From: an uncultured Oscillospiraceae bacterium | Lineage (GTDB): Bacteria; Bacillota; Clostridia; Oscillospirales; Acutalibacteraceae | Length of the DNA: 64,000 bases | Direction of reading: 5' to 3' | Assembly: GCA_900555015.1 (NCBI GenBank) | Contig: USJL01000001.1 | Coordinates: 116,894-180,893, forward strand | Shown: in pieces, positions 1-9,584 of the stretch | Layout of the letters: each line of letters starts with the position of its first letter | How positions within the stretch are numbered: the first letter of the stretch is position 1 | Notes under the pieces: generated by a model | Told to the model about the DNA's origin: nothing | Database searches by the model: none | What the model saw: the letters and a program-made list of their open reading frames with translations, nothing else | Program-made: the position numbers and the translations under genes

Positions 1-1340
1 TTTACTATTGCCAAAAAAACAATAAGGCGGTTAAAACCGTTTCAGTTGCACTTGTGGCTTTGCTTACATTCGGAGAATTAGGTGTTAATTCGCTTTTGGC
101 ATTCAGAGATTACGATGTGTCTGACAGCGTTTATTCCGATTATACAAAAAATATGTCTGCCATTGTTGATGAAATGAAGTCTAAAGATACTTCTTTTTAC
201 AGATTTGAGAAAAACTACTCTTACCTTTCAAAACTTAAAAGCGATGTTGCAACTTGCGAGCCGCTTTTGTTTAATTATAACAGTATAGAACATTACAGTT
301 CTACTTATGACGGTAATGTGGATGAATTTATGGCGTCAATAGGTTATTCGGATTCAACCTATATTCCGGATGAAAATTCAAACGATAAAATTATGTTCCC
401 AACAGATACTTACTGGAACAGTCCAATGATTTTAACTGAAACTGTTTTGGGCGTTAAGTATGAATTGGCACAAAGTCAAACCTTTGGAATGACGCCTTAT
501 GAAATGGAAAGCGAAATGCCTGATGGTTATGCGATGTATGAAAATATAAACGCTTTGCCTCTTGCATACAATGTTTCCGAAAATGCGGCAGAAAATGTGG
601 AATACGGTTTAAATCCTTTTGATAATCAGGAAGTTTTTGTAAATCAACTTTTGGGTGAAGATAATGAAATTTACGAAAATCTTAATCCTGAACTTGTAAG
701 TTTTAAAGACGGCTCGGAAAAATATTCCGTTACCGCTTCAGTAAACGGACCGCTTTACTTTTATACCGACGGCTACAAGCTTCACAGTGATGATTATAAA
801 GAAAATTGCCGCTTGTATGTAAATGGGGAATTAACCCAAAATATTTGCCAGCGTTTTCTTGAAAATGCTGTTTATTTGGGTAATTATAATGCAGGTGATG
901 TTGTTGAAATAGAAATTAAACATGTTTCAAAAAATAAAAAGGAACTTTCAAAAGAACATGAAATTTATGTTTCACAGCTTAATGAGGATGCATATAATCA
1001 TGTTTGCGAAAAATTATCCGCAGGTTCAAGTACCGATTTAAATGTAAACGGCAACGTTATTTCCGGAACTTATAAAACAGATAACGACAGTTTGGTTATG
1101 TTAACAATTCCTTATGCCGAAGGTTGGACGGTTTATGTTGATGGTGAAAAAACAGAGTATAAAGAACTTTGCAAAACATTTATGGGTATTGAACTTACAG
1201 CAGGTGATCATCAAATTGAAATGAAATTTGAAACTCCGGGTCAAAAAGCAGGCAATGCCGCAACTGTTTTGGGCATAGCAGGATTTGCTGCTTGGTGCGT
1301 TTGCGAAGCTGTTGTTTCTAAAAAGAAAAAAGTTAAATAA
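1..1340 (+). CDS. YfhO-family membrane protein, C-terminal part (truncated by window edge)
   Basis: The reading frame is open to the left end of the window, so this is the 3' portion of a larger gene; the GTG at 54 is only the first in-window start-like codon. The visible ~445 residues resemble the extracellular C-terminal half of YfhO-type proteins: an LGVKY motif follows a stretch typical of the 'lowest energy/lost gene' family region, then two beta-rich carbohydrate-binding-like segments, then one last hydrophobic helix (about 22 residues, starting near nucleotide 1245) and a lysine-rich cytoplasmic tail. YfhO proteins of Firmicutes are many-pass membrane proteins linked to glycosylation of lipoteichoic acid or other envelope polymers. 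Family assignment is from sequence resemblance; the substrate cannot be told. A terminator follows at once. Confidence 0.7.
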   Translation, partial: YYCQKNNKAVKTVSVALVALLTFGELGVNSLLAFRDYDVSDSVYSDYTKNMSAIVDEMKSKDTSFYRFEKNYSYLSKLKSDVATCEPLLFNYNSIEHYSSTYDGNVDEFMASIGYSDSTYIPDENSNDKIMFPTDTYWNSPMILTETVLGVKYELAQSQTFGMTPYEMESEMPDGYAMYENINALPLAYNVSENAAENVEYGLNPFDNQEVFVNQLLGEDNEIYENLNPELVSFKDGSEKYSVTASVNGPLYFYTDGYKLHSDDYKENCRLYVNGELTQNICQRFLENAVYLGNYNAGDVVEIEIKHVSKNKKELSKEHEIYVSQLNEDAYNHVCEKLSAGSSTDLNVNGNVISGTYKTDNDSLVMLTIPYAEGWTVYVDGEKTEYKELCKTFMGIELTAGDHQIEMKFETPGQKAGNAATVLGIAGFAAWCVCEAVVSKKKKVK

Positions 1341-1346
1341 GTCATT

Positions 1347-1381
1347 TAAAAAGTGTCGGTGAAATTCATCGGCACTTTTTT
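1347..1381 (+). terminator. Rho-independent terminator after YfhO-like gene
   Basis: An inverted repeat AAAAGTGTCGGTG / CATCGGCACTTTT with a 4-5 nt loop, allowing G-U pairs, ends in a run of T. It lies 7 bases after the stop codon and separates the YfhO-like gene from the fucose operon. Confidence 0.85.
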
Positions 1382-1402
1382 GTGCATTCATAATATGTTT
1401 AC

Positions 1403-1431
1403 TTGAATTATATTAATCATCATTATATAAT
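1403..1431 (+). promoter_or_regulatory. Promoter of the fucose operon
   Basis: TTGAAT and TATAAT are spaced by 17 bases. The predicted start of transcription, near 1438, gives a leader of about 33 bases. No operator repeat or cre-like site is evident by eye. Confidence 0.65.
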
Positions 1432-1470
1432 GTATTTGTAAAATTTTATCAAAGGAAAGGGGTAAAACTT

Positions 1471-2187
1471 ATGGAAAATATTGATGAAATTAAAGCCCAA
1501 ATCTGTGATGTTTGCCATAAAATGTGGCAGCTTGGTTGGGTTGCCGCAAATGACGGTAATGTTAGCGTAAAACTTGAAAACGGCAACATTCTTGCAACAC
1601 CTACAGGTATGAGCAAATCTTTTATTACACCCGAAAAACTTGTTTTGTTAGACAGCAAGGGTAATGTGCTTGAGGCTGCCGAGGGTTTAAGACCTTCAAG
1701 TGAAATTAAAATGCATCTTCGTTGTTATGATAAGCGTGATGACGTTAAAAGCGTAATTCACGCTCACCCACCCGGAGCAACAGGCTTCGCAGTGGCTCAT
1801 AAAGCAATGGATATGTATAATATGATTGAAGATGTTGCAGTTATCGGTGCAGTTCCGTTAACACCTTACGGTACACCTTCAACAACAGAGGTTCCCGATG
1901 CTATTGAACCTTACCTTGAAGAACATGATGTTATGCTTCTTGAAAACCACGGCGCTCTTGCAGTGGGCAGTGATGTTATAACTGCTTTTTACAGAATGGA
2001 AAGTCTTGAACTTTGGGCAAAAATCACAATTAATGCCGTTATTCTGGGCGGCAGTCACGATATCAGCAAAGAAAATATTCAAAAACTTATTGATTTAAGA
2101 GGTTATTACAGAGTTACGGGTAGGCATCCGGGCTATAAGCAGTTTAATCCGGACGACCCAATGCTTCATGCAGAGAATAAGGAGTAA
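1471..2187 (+). CDS. fucA: L-fuculose-1-phosphate aldolase (class II aldolase)
   Basis: Cleaves L-fuculose 1-phosphate to dihydroxyacetone phosphate and L-lactaldehyde in the cytoplasm, the last step of L-fucose breakdown. The 238-residue protein is a zinc class II aldolase: NDGN near residue 27, catalytic Glu78 in SSEIKMH, the HAHPP zinc-ligand pair His97/His99, and the third ligand His160 in ENHGA. Length is close to E. coli FucA (215) with a slightly longer C-terminus. A GGAAAGGGG ribosome binding site precedes the ATG. The AraD/FucA/RhaD families are similar; FucA is chosen because FucU and FucI follow in the same operon. No lactaldehyde reductase is adjacent. Confidence 0.9.
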   Translation: MENIDEIKAQICDVCHKMWQLGWVAANDGNVSVKLENGNILATPTGMSKSFITPEKLVLLDSKGNVLEAAEGLRPSSEIKMHLRCYDKRDDVKSVIHAHPPGATGFAVAHKAMDMYNMIEDVAVIGAVPLTPYGTPSTTEVPDAIEPYLEEHDVMLLENHGALAVGSDVITAFYRMESLELWAKITINAVILGGSHDISKENIQKLIDLRGYYRVTGRHPGYKQFNPDDPMLHAENKE

Positions 2188-2190
2188 TTT

Positions 2191-2628
2191 ATGTTAAAAG
2201 GAATTCCAAGTGTTTTGTCGCCGGAATTGTTAAAAGCCCTTTGTGAAATGGGTCACGGCGATGAAGTAGTTATTGCAGACGGTAATTTTCCGACCGAAAG
2301 CGTAGGTAAAAACGCTGTTGTTGTCAGAGCAGACGGTCATGGCGTACCTGAAATATTGGATGCGGTTTTAAGCCTTATTCCTCTTGATACTTATACAGAA
2401 AAACCGGTTGCTCTTATGCAGCTTGTTGAGGGCGAAACCTGCGGCGTTCCTCCTATTTGGGATAAGTACGACGAAATTATCAAAAAGCATGAGGGCAAAA
2501 GTGCAAATATTGAATATACCGAGCGTTTTGCTTTTTATGAACGGGCAAAAAATGCTTATTTAATCATCGCAACAGGCGAAGAGGCGATTTATGCCAATAT
2601 CCTTTTGAAAAAAGGAGTAGTTAAATGA
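2191..2628 (+). CDS. fucU: L-fucose mutarotase (RbsD/FucU family)
   Basis: Interconverts the alpha and beta anomers of L-fucose so that the isomerase receives its preferred form. The 145-residue protein has the family's GHGDEVVIADGN motif near residues 22-33, holding the catalytic His/Asp, and a conserved TERFAFYERAKNAY segment near the C-terminus. It starts 3 bases after fucA, and its stop overlaps the start of the kinase gene by 4 bases, so the three are probably translationally coupled. RbsD is the alternative family member; fucose context favours FucU. Confidence 0.9.
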   Translation: MLKGIPSVLSPELLKALCEMGHGDEVVIADGNFPTESVGKNAVVVRADGHGVPEILDAVLSLIPLDTYTEKPVALMQLVEGETCGVPPIWDKYDEIIKKHEGKSANIEYTERFAFYERAKNAYLIIATGEEAIYANILLKKGVVK

Positions 2629-4043
2629 AAACTGTAGTTGCTTTTGATTTTGGCGCTTCAAGTGGCAGGGCAATTAAAGCGGTTTATAATAACGGTAAAA
2701 TTTCATATGAAGAAATTCATCGTTTTGAAAACATTCCCGTAATTGATGACACGGGCGTTCATCACGATGTTCCTATGATTTTAAATGAAATCAAAACTGC
2801 CGTTTTAAAGGCGGGCGATATAGATGCCTTGGCTTTTGATACTTGGGGCGTAGACTACGGCTTAATCGGCAAAAACGGTGAATTGATTGATTTACCTTAT
2901 CACTACAGAGATTTAAGAACCGAAAGCGCATTGGAAAAGGTTGAAAAGGCTATAAATTTTAATGATTTGTATTCCGAAACAGGCAATCAAATTATGAACA
3001 TTAACACGCTTTTTCAGCTTGTAAGCGATAAAAAGTTAGACGATGCCGAAAAAATCGTTTTTATGCCTGATTTGTTCGGCTATCTTTTAACAGGCAATAT
3101 TGTTTGTGATGAAACTATAGCGTCAACATCTCAAATGCTTAACCCTGTAAATAAGCAGTGGAGCGACAGTGTTGTTGAAAAATGCAGTATAAACAAAAAC
3201 ATTTTGCCTAAAATTGTTAAAAGTGCAACCGTTAACGGTGAATATAACGGAATTAAAGTTATAACCGTTGCAGGTCATGATACTCAGTGCGCGGTAGCCT
3301 CAATGCCGTGTAACAACGGTGAAAATCCAATATTTTTATCTTGCGGCACTTGGTCTTTAATCGGGTGCGAGCTTGATTCTCCGGTGCTTACGGAAAAAAG
3401 CAATTCGCTTGAACTTTCAAATGAACTCGGTGCAAACGGGAAAATAGATTATTTAAAAAACATTAGCGGATTGTGGCTTATTCAGCAAACAAAAAAAGAG
3501 CTGGAGGCGGCAGGTCAAAAACTTTCTTATAATGATTTGGAAATTGCCGCAAGGGGCAGTGAACCGTTTAAGTGTTTTGTAGACCCTGATGCGCCTGTTT
3601 TGTCTGCACACGGTAACTTAATTGAAAAAATTAAAAAGTATTGTGAAAGTACAAATCAATATGTTCCGCAAACAGTTGGTGAAATCGTAAGGTGTATATA
3701 TGAAAGCCTTGCTTTAAAGTACAGGTATGCCGTTGAACAAATTAAAGAATGCACAGGCAAAACTTTTAATGTTCTTCATATTTTAGGCGGCGGCACTAAG
3801 GACGGCTTTTTGTGTGAGTTAACGGCAAACAGCACCGATATGCCGGTGGTTGCAGGTCCTGTAGAGGCTACGGCTCTCGGCAATATTATCTTACAGCTTA
3901 TTGCTCTGGGTGAAATTAAAAATGTTGATGAGGGCAGAAAAATAATTAAACAAATTGAAAAAACTCATAACTATAAACCTAATCACACTAATGAGTGGGA
4001 TAAGGCGTTTAATCGTTATGTGCAAATTATAAACAGGGGGTAA
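2625..4043 (+). CDS. FGGY-family sugar kinase acting as L-fuculokinase (rhamnulokinase-like)
   Basis: Expected to phosphorylate L-fuculose with ATP, between the isomerase and aldolase steps. The 472-residue protein has the two-domain FGGY fold: N-terminal phosphate-binding DFGASSGR at residues 7-14, DTWGVDYG near residues 83-90, a central AGHDTQ, and a C-terminal ILGGGTKD motif of the ATP site. The FGASSGR plus HRFEN signature is typical of the rhamnulokinase (RhaB) branch rather than E. coli FucK, but every neighbour is a fucose gene, so use on fuculose is inferred from context. It overlaps fucU by 4 bases. I leave the symbol empty because family (RhaB-like) and context (FucK) disagree. Confidence 0.85.
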   Translation: MKTVVAFDFGASSGRAIKAVYNNGKISYEEIHRFENIPVIDDTGVHHDVPMILNEIKTAVLKAGDIDALAFDTWGVDYGLIGKNGELIDLPYHYRDLRTESALEKVEKAINFNDLYSETGNQIMNINTLFQLVSDKKLDDAEKIVFMPDLFGYLLTGNIVCDETIASTSQMLNPVNKQWSDSVVEKCSINKNILPKIVKSATVNGEYNGIKVITVAGHDTQCAVASMPCNNGENPIFLSCGTWSLIGCELDSPVLTEKSNSLELSNELGANGKIDYLKNISGLWLIQQTKKELEAAGQKLSYNDLEIAARGSEPFKCFVDPDAPVLSAHGNLIEKIKKYCESTNQYVPQTVGEIVRCIYESLALKYRYAVEQIKECTGKTFNVLHILGGGTKDGFLCELTANSTDMPVVAGPVEATALGNIILQLIALGEIKNVDEGRKIIKQIEKTHNYKPNHTNEWDKAFNRYVQIINRG

Positions 4044-4049
4044 ATATTT

Positions 4050-5834
4050 ATGGTATATCCTAAAATAGGATTAAGACCTGTCATTGACGGCAGATGGGGC
4101 GGAGTAAGAGAAAGCCTTGAGTCTAAAACAATGACAATGGCTGAAGAAGCCAAAAAACTTATTGAAACAAATTTAAAGTATCCTGACGGCACACCGGTTC
4201 AGTGCGTTATTAATAACGGCACTATCGGCGGCGGTGCAGAGGCTGCCAAATGTGCAGAATATTTTTCAAATCAAAATGTTGTTGCCACTCTTTCGGTAAC
4301 ACCTTGTTGGTGTTACGGCTCGGAAACATTTGATATGGATCCACAAACAATTAAGGCAGTTTGGGGCTTTAACGGTACAGAACGTCCGGGTGCGGTATAT
4401 CTTGCTGCTGTAATGGCTGCTTATGCACAAAAGGGTCTGCCGGCATTTTCTATTTACGGTCATGACGTTCAGGATATTGATGATAATTCAATTCCTGCCG
4501 ATGTTGCAGAGAAAATTCTTCGTTTTGCAAAATCGGCAGTTGCCGTAGGTTGGATGAAAAATAAGGCATATGTAAATTTGGGCGGCGTAGCAATGGGTAT
4601 TGCAGGCTCATATTGTAATGCCGATATGTTCCAAAAATATTTCGGCATCCGTGCAGAATGGGTTGATATGACTGAAATTGTTCGTCGTATAACTCTTGAA
4701 ATTTATGATCACGATGAATTTAACAAAGCATATAAATGGGTTAAAGAAAACTGCAAAGAAGGTTTTGACTGTAACGCAGGCAAAGATTTGCCCGAAATTA
4801 TCAGAAAATCAAAAGTTGTTGCACCGGATAAGGATTGGGAGTTTATTATTAAAATGACTCTTGTTATCAGGGATATTCTTTACGGAAATAAAAAACTTGA
4901 TGAAATGGGTTGGCATGAAGAGGCTTTGGGCAAAAACGCCATTGCCGGCGGCTTCCAGGGTCAAAGAAACTGGACAGACTGGCTTCCTAACGCAGACTTT
5001 ACAGAAGCAATTATGGCAAGCAGCTTTGACTGGAACGGTCCTAAAGCACCAACTCCTTTTGCAACTGAAAACGATACTTTAAACGGCGTTGCAATGATGA
5101 TTGGTAATCTTGTTTCAAATACTGCACCCTGCTTCCATGATGTTCGTACATATTGGAGCCCGGAAGCTTGCGAAAGGGTTACAGGTGTTAAGCCAGACGG
5201 TGTTGCCGCAAACGGCTTTATTCATCTTATTAATTCAGGCGCTACTGCTCTTGACGGTTCAGGTGCATCCAAAAACGAAAAGGGCGAACCTTGTATGAAA
5301 CCGTTCTGGGAAATGACAGACAGCGATATTAAATCTTGCCTTAATGCTACAGATTGGTGCAGAGCAAACTATGAATATTTCCGTGGCGGCGGATTTTCAA
5401 GCCATTTCCGTTGCCGTGCAGAAATGCCTGTTACAATGCTTCGTGTTAATGTTGTAGACGGTGTCGGTCCTGTTATTCAGCTTGCAGAAGGCTATACTGC
5501 CGATTTACCGGATGAAATTCATAATAAAATTGATGTAAGAACCGACAGAACATGGCCTACAACTTGGTTTGTTCCAAATCTTACCGGTAAGGGCGCATTT
5601 AAGGATGTTTACAGTGTTATGGCTAATTGGGGCGCAAATCACGGTGTAACTGTTTACGGCCACGTAGGCGCTGATATTATTACTGTTGCTTCAATGCTTC
5701 GTATTCCTGTAAATATGCATAATGTTGATGAAAGTAAAATATTCAGACCTCATGCATGGGCTGCTTTCGGTACAGAAGATACTCAGTCTGCAGACTACAG
5801 AGCATGTTCAAATTACGGCCCTTTGTATAAATAA
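4050..5834 (+). CDS. fucI: L-fucose isomerase
   Basis: Manganese-dependent ketol isomerase that converts L-fucose to L-fuculose, first committed step of the pathway. The 594 residues match the usual ~590. The E. coli active-site residues Glu337, Asp361 and His528 appear with a constant shift of three as Glu340 (FATEND), Asp364 (FHDVRTYW) and His531 ([10 protein letters not shown]), supporting a full-length active enzyme. A GGGGG ribosome binding site lies before the ATG, 6 bases after the kinase gene. It is the last gene of the operon; no permease or regulator is present, so uptake must be encoded elsewhere or supplied by one of the GPH symporters. Confidence 0.96.
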   Translation: MVYPKIGLRPVIDGRWGGVRESLESKTMTMAEEAKKLIETNLKYPDGTPVQCVINNGTIGGGAEAAKCAEYFSNQNVVATLSVTPCWCYGSETFDMDPQTIKAVWGFNGTERPGAVYLAAVMAAYAQKGLPAFSIYGHDVQDIDDNSIPADVAEKILRFAKSAVAVGWMKNKAYVNLGGVAMGIAGSYCNADMFQKYFGIRAEWVDMTEIVRRITLEIYDHDEFNKAYKWVKENCKEGFDCNAGKDLPEIIRKSKVVAPDKDWEFIIKMTLVIRDILYGNKKLDEMGWHEEALGKNAIAGGFQGQRNWTDWLPNADFTEAIMASSFDWNGPKAPTPFATENDTLNGVAMMIGNLVSNTAPCFHDVRTYWSPEACERVTGVKPDGVAANGFIHLINSGATALDGSGASKNEKGEPCMKPFWEMTDSDIKSCLNATDWCRANYEYFRGGGFSSHFRCRAEMPVTMLRVNVVDGVGPVIQLAEGYTADLPDEIHNKIDVRTDRTWPTTWFVPNLTGKGAFKDVYSVMANWGANHGVTVYGHVGADIITVASMLRIPVNMHNVDESKIFRPHAWAAFGTEDTQSADYRACSNYGPLYK

Positions 5835-5860
5835 ATTTAAATAATATTTTACATTAATAG

Positions 5861-5897
5861 GCGAAGAGTGCTTTTGCGGCATTCTTCGCTTTTTTTT
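5861..5897 (+). terminator. Terminator of the fucose operon
   Basis: Strong stem GCGAAGAGTGC / GCATTCTTCGC with a short loop and an eight-T run, 27 bases after the fucI stop. Confidence 0.92.
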
Positions 5898-6039
5898 ATA
5901 AAATTTACATTCGATCAATATATAGTGGTTTTAGTGTGTTAAAAGCACAAGAACCACAAAATATTTTATTGTGAAATAGTACAAAATTTTAAGCCTTAAT
6001 TTTGGTGGAAATAACGAAAAAATTTTTTAAAAAATTCTC

Positions 6040-6068
6040 TTGACAAAGGGTGTTATATATAATATAAT
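6040..6068 (+). promoter_or_regulatory. Promoter of the S10-spc-alpha ribosomal protein operon
   Basis: Near-consensus sigma-A promoter: TTGACA, 17-base spacer, TATAAT. Transcription would start near 6075, leaving a leader of about 310 bases before rpsJ. Confidence 0.85.
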
Positions 6069-6074
6069 AGCACA

Positions 6075-6384
6075 GCGTGATGAAAAGGGCATATTATATA
6101 TATTTATATAGTAACGTCCTATTTCTCACAACAAGATATGCGATGATGCCGGAGGTGGCGCTTAACCCAAGCGGGAATTTCGGCGGAGTATGTCCGATTT
6201 TAAACCGGGCGAAATCATATTAGTAAATTTGCACTCACAGATGACTTGCGAACATCAAAAGCCTGTGGTGTCCGGCCCGAATGATATACTGTCATTCGGT
6301 TTCTAAATGGGCAGGGTTGAAACACACGGGTGGGTGTTAATTGAAAGTAAAGACTCGCACCAAATTTTTCAGGAGGAAAAATCA
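6075..6384 (+). promoter_or_regulatory. Long structured 5' leader of the ribosomal protein operon (candidate regulatory RNA)
   Basis: This is the transcribed part of the 550-base gene-free stretch between fucI and rpsJ. By eye it can fold into several helices: a long-range closing stem (about 6135-6151 with 6205-6221, ATATG...GCCGG against CCGGGC...CATAT) enclosing hairpins CGCTT/AAGCG (6159-6173) and CGGA/TCCG (6184-6196); a second hairpin CACAGATG / CATC...CTGTG (6236-6267); and a perfect 8-bp hairpin CCGAATGA / TCATTCGG (6277-6299) followed by TTTCT, which looks like a weak attenuator. Ribosomal protein operons are commonly controlled by a product protein binding such a leader. Structure is seen by inspection; function is inferred. 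Confidence 0.5.
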
Positions 6385-6699
6385 ATGGCAGCAAGCAAAG
6401 TTAAGATTCGCATCAGACTTAAAGGCTATGATCACAGCCTTGTTGACCAGGCTGCAGAAAAGATTGTTGAAACTGCAAAGAATACAGGCGCTCAGGTTAG
6501 CGGTCCTATTCCTCTTCCTACAGAGAAAGAAGTTGTAACAATCCTTCGTGCCGTTCACAAGTACAAAGACAGCCGTGAACAGTTTGAGCAAAGAACACAC
6601 AAAAGACTCATTGACATTCTCAGACCTTCAAACAAAACAGTTGAAGCTTTGACAAGTCTTGAGCTCCCGGCAGGCGTTGACATCGAAATCAAATTATAA
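6385..6699 (+). CDS. rpsJ: 30S ribosomal protein S10
   Basis: Component of the 30S head and, as NusE, partner of NusB in antitermination. The ATG at 6385 is chosen, not the upstream in-frame ATG at 6307, because AGGAGGA lies 8 bases before it and the resulting 104 residues match the family; the upstream option would add 26 unrelated residues. Conserved [11 protein letters not shown] at the N-terminus and THKRLIDI in the second half are present. First gene of the long operon. Confidence 0.97.
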   Translation: MAASKVKIRIRLKGYDHSLVDQAAEKIVETAKNTGAQVSGPIPLPTEKEVVTILRAVHKYKDSREQFEQRTHKRLIDILRPSNKTVEALTSLELPAGVDIEIKL

Positions 6700-6762
6700 T
6701 TTCAAAATCGGCGCAGCTGAGGTCAAGTTGGTAAAACCAACCAATAACCAAGGAGGAAAAAT

Positions 6763-7395
6763 ATGAAAAAAGGTATTATCGGTAAGAAAATCGGCATGAC
6801 CCAGATTTTTGACGAAAACGGAAAAGTTATTCCGGTAACAGTAGTTGAAGCTGGTCCATGCGTAGTTACCCAAAAGAAAACAATGGAGAATGACGGCTAC
6901 GAAGCTCTTCAAATCGGCTTTGGCGATGTTAAAGCAAGCAGAGTTAATAAGCCAATGAAAGGTCACTTCGATAAGAATGACGTTGCTCCTAAAAAAACAC
7001 TTAAGGAATTCCGTCTTGAAGATTGTTCAGCACTTAACGTTGGCGACATCATTAAGGCAGACACATTTGCAGAAGGCGAAATCGTAGATGTAAAAGGCAC
7101 ATCAAAAGGCCACGGTACAGCCGGTGCAATTAAGCGTTGGAATTTCTCAAGACTTCGTGAATCACACGGTACAGGCCCTAACGCTCGTCACCAAGGTTCA
7201 CTCGGTGCTTGCTCAAGTCCTTCAAGAGTATTCAAGGGCAGAAAGATGGCAGGCCACTACGGACATGAAACAGTAACAATTCAAAACCTCACAGTTGCTA
7301 AGGTTGATGCAGAAAACAATCTTATTGCAATTAAGGGCGCAATTCCGGGTCCTAAGGGCGGAATTGTTGTAATTGCAGACGCAGTTAAAGCTTAA
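6763..7395 (+). CDS. rplC: 50S ribosomal protein L3
   Basis: Early-assembly 23S rRNA-binding protein near the peptidyl transferase centre. The 210-residue protein begins [15 protein letters not shown] and carries the GHGT and conserved HQGS loop region that reaches toward the active site. An AAGGAGG site precedes the start. A small hairpin GTTGG/CCAAC (6728-6742) lies in the 63-base gap after rpsJ, just upstream of this site. Confidence 0.97.
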   Translation: MKKGIIGKKIGMTQIFDENGKVIPVTVVEAGPCVVTQKKTMENDGYEALQIGFGDVKASRVNKPMKGHFDKNDVAPKKTLKEFRLEDCSALNVGDIIKADTFAEGEIVDVKGTSKGHGTAGAIKRWNFSRLRESHGTGPNARHQGSLGACSSPSRVFKGRKMAGHYGHETVTIQNLTVAKVDAENNLIAIKGAIPGPKGGIVVIADAVKA

Positions 7396-7412
7396 CGAAA
7401 GGAGAGACAGAA

Positions 7413-8036
7413 ATGGCACAGGTTCAGGTTTACAGCCAAGAAGGTCGTAAGACTTCAAAATTAGAACTTGCAGATTCAGTGTTCGGTATTGAACCAAACG
7501 CTAATGCAATGCATCTTGCTGTTGTAAGTTATCTTGCAGCACAGCGTCAAGGCACACAGTCAACTCTCACTCGTTCAGAAGTATCTGGCGGCGGTGCAAA
7601 GCCTTGGAGACAAAAGGGAACAGGTCGTGCCCGTCAGGGTTCAACTCGCAGCCCACAGTGGACACACGGCGGTATTGCTCTCGGTCCTAAACCGAGAAAA
7701 TATAAAGTTAACATCAACAAGAAAGTTAAAAGACTTGCTATGAAGTCTGCACTTTCCAGCAAGGTTGCTGCATCTGAAATGATGGTTGTTAACAAAATTG
7801 AGCTTGAAGCAATCAAAACTAAAGCAGTTGTTGATATGCTTGCAAAGCTTAAAACAGGAAAGAAAGTTTTACTTGTTCTTCCTGAAAACGATGAAGTAAT
7901 CTACAAGAGCGCTCGTAACATTGAAGGCGTTAAGGTAGTTACAGTAAACACTCTTTGTGTTTATGATATTCTTAACTGCAACAATTTTGTTGTTCTTAAG
8001 GAAGCAGCAAAGAAGATTGAGGAGGTATATGCATAA
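7413..8036 (+). CDS. rplD: 50S ribosomal protein L4
   Basis: Binds 23S rRNA and lines the exit tunnel; in E. coli it also represses the S10 operon. The 207 residues include the extended tunnel loop with RQGSTRSPQW and the GTGRARQG stretch. Its stop codon overlaps the rplW start by one base (TAATG). Whether it acts on the leader upstream of rpsJ here is unknown. Confidence 0.97.
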   Translation: MAQVQVYSQEGRKTSKLELADSVFGIEPNANAMHLAVVSYLAAQRQGTQSTLTRSEVSGGGAKPWRQKGTGRARQGSTRSPQWTHGGIALGPKPRKYKVNINKKVKRLAMKSALSSKVAASEMMVVNKIELEAIKTKAVVDMLAKLKTGKKVLLVLPENDEVIYKSARNIEGVKVVTVNTLCVYDILNCNNFVVLKEAAKKIEEVYA

Positions 8037-8332
8037 TGAAAATTGCTCACGATATTATCATTAAGCCAATCATTACCGAAGAATCAATGACAGGCCTTAT
8101 GATGAAGAAATATACCTTCAAAGTTGCAAAGGATGCAAACAAAATCGAAATCGCTAAGGCTATTGAAGAAGTTTTCCCTGGCACAAAGGTTGCTAAGGTA
8201 AACACAATCAATGTAAGAGGTCATGAGCGTCGTCAGGGTATGAACAGCGGCTACACTCCTTCATGGAAAAAGGCTATCGTTACTCTTGCTGAAGATTCAA
8301 AAGACATTGAATTCTTCAACGATATGATGTAA
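8036..8332 (+). CDS. rplW: 50S ribosomal protein L23
   Basis: Protein at the tunnel exit, docking site for trigger factor and signal recognition particle. The 98 residues begin with the conserved DIIIKPIITEES segment and have YTFKVAKDANK, both family hallmarks. Start overlaps the rplD stop by one base. A 107-base gap with a GAAGAG/CTCTTC hairpin (8393-8410) separates it from rplB. Confidence 0.96.
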   Translation: MKIAHDIIIKPIITEESMTGLMMKKYTFKVAKDANKIEIAKAIEEVFPGTKVAKVNTINVRGHERRQGMNSGYTPSWKKAIVTLAEDSKDIEFFNDMM

Positions 8333-8439
8333 TTCATCCCTTATATAATAATAGTATAGCGAATAATGAGAATATTTCGGGTGATGAGGTATGAAGAGTG
8401 CCATCTCTTCGCAAAGTTACTCGGAAAGGAGAAATAATA

Positions 8440-9273
8440 ATGGCTATTAAGAATTATAAGCCGACTACTCCTTCAAGAAGAAATATGTCGGTTACAGATT
8501 ATTCTTCCCTCTCAAAAGTTGCTCCTGAAAGATCTTTGCTTGAACCAATCAGCAAAAAATCAGGCCGTAACTCTTACGGAAGAATCACCGTTCGTCATCG
8601 CGGCGGCGGCAACAGAAGAAAATACCGTGTTATCGATTTCAAAAGACAGAAATTTGATATTCCGGCACAGGTTAAGACTATTGAGTATGACCCAAACCGT
8701 TCAGCTCACATCGCTCTTATTCAGTATGAAGACGGCGTAAAGAGCTACATCATTGCTCCGGAAGGTCTTAAAGTAGGCGCAACAGTAGTTGCAGGTCCAA
8801 ACGCAGATATCGTTGCAGGTAATGCTCTTCCTCTTAAGAACATCCCTGTCGGTACTATTGTTCATAATGTAGAGCTTTATCCGGGCAGAGGTGCTCAGCT
8901 TGCTCGTTCAGCAGGTAACAGCGCTCAGCTTATGGCTCTTGAAGGACCTTATGCACTTCTCAGACTTCCTTCAGGCGAACTTCGCAATGTTCCTTGTGAA
9001 TGTATGGCAACTGTTGGCGTTGTTGGCAACACCGATCATGCAAATGTTAAAATCGGTAAAGCCGGCCGTAAACGCAACATGGGTTGGAGACCTACAGTAC
9101 GTGGTTCTGTTATGAACCCGAATGACCACCCTCACGGTGGTGGTGAAGGTAAATCACCTATCGGTCGTCCGGGTCCTGTTACTCCTTGGGGTAAACCTGC
9201 TCTCGGTTATAAGACACGTAATAAGAAAAAGGCTTCTAACAAGATGATTGTAAGACGTCGTAACGGTAAATAA
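8440..9273 (+). CDS. rplB: 50S ribosomal protein L2
   Basis: Largest 50S core protein, needed for subunit association and peptidyl transfer. The ATG at 8440 is chosen because AAAGGAG lies 9 bases upstream and the product begins [14 protein letters not shown] as in the family (277 residues); an upstream start at 8398 would add 14 unrelated residues. The C-terminal GGGEG motif with the essential histidine (HPHGGGEGK) and the RGGGN motif are present. Confidence 0.97.
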   Translation: MAIKNYKPTTPSRRNMSVTDYSSLSKVAPERSLLEPISKKSGRNSYGRITVRHRGGGNRRKYRVIDFKRQKFDIPAQVKTIEYDPNRSAHIALIQYEDGVKSYIIAPEGLKVGATVVAGPNADIVAGNALPLKNIPVGTIVHNVELYPGRGAQLARSAGNSAQLMALEGPYALLRLPSGELRNVPCECMATVGVVGNTDHANVKIGKAGRKRNMGWRPTVRGSVMNPNDHPHGGGEGKSPIGRPGPVTPWGKPALGYKTRNKKKASNKMIVRRRNGK

Positions 9274-9292
9274 GAAGAAAGGAGAAGATTAA

Positions 9293-9565
9293 ATGAGTAG
9301 AAGTACTAAAAAAGGCCCATACGTAGAAGCAAGCCTTTACAAAAAGGTTGAAGCACTCAACGAAAAGGGTGATAAACAAGTTATTAAAACTTGGTCAAGA
9401 AGTTCAACAATCTTCCCTGAATTCGTAGGACACACATTTGCTGTTCATGACGGAAGAAAACATGTTCCTGTATATGTTACAGAAGATATGGTTGGACATA
9501 AACTCGGTGAATTCGCACCGACAAGAACATTCAAAGGCCACGCAGGCTCAAAAACATCTAAGTAA
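9293..9565 (+). CDS. rpsS: 30S ribosomal protein S19
   Basis: Forms a complex with S13 in the 30S head and contacts the A-site tRNA. The 90 residues show SRSTKKGPY at the N-terminus, [16 protein letters not shown] in the middle and [14 protein letters not shown] near the end, all diagnostic. AAAGGAG site upstream; 19 bases after rplB. Confidence 0.97.
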   Translation: MSRSTKKGPYVEASLYKKVEALNEKGDKQVIKTWSRSSTIFPEFVGHTFAVHDGRKHVPVYVTEDMVGHKLGEFAPTRTFKGHAGSKTSK

Positions 9566-9584
9566 TTGAAAGGAGATTTAAACT

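Noticed and set aside
6307..6384. 26-residue N-terminal extension of S10
   Set aside because: The upstream ATG has no ribosome binding site and the residues match no S10; AGGAGGA at 6371-6377 sets the start at 6385.
8391..8450. 19-codon frame (MKSAISSQ...) in the gap before rplB, overlapping the rplB start
   Set aside because: Possible leader peptide, but too short to judge and no regulatory codon run; it may just pass through the GAAGAG hairpin by chance.
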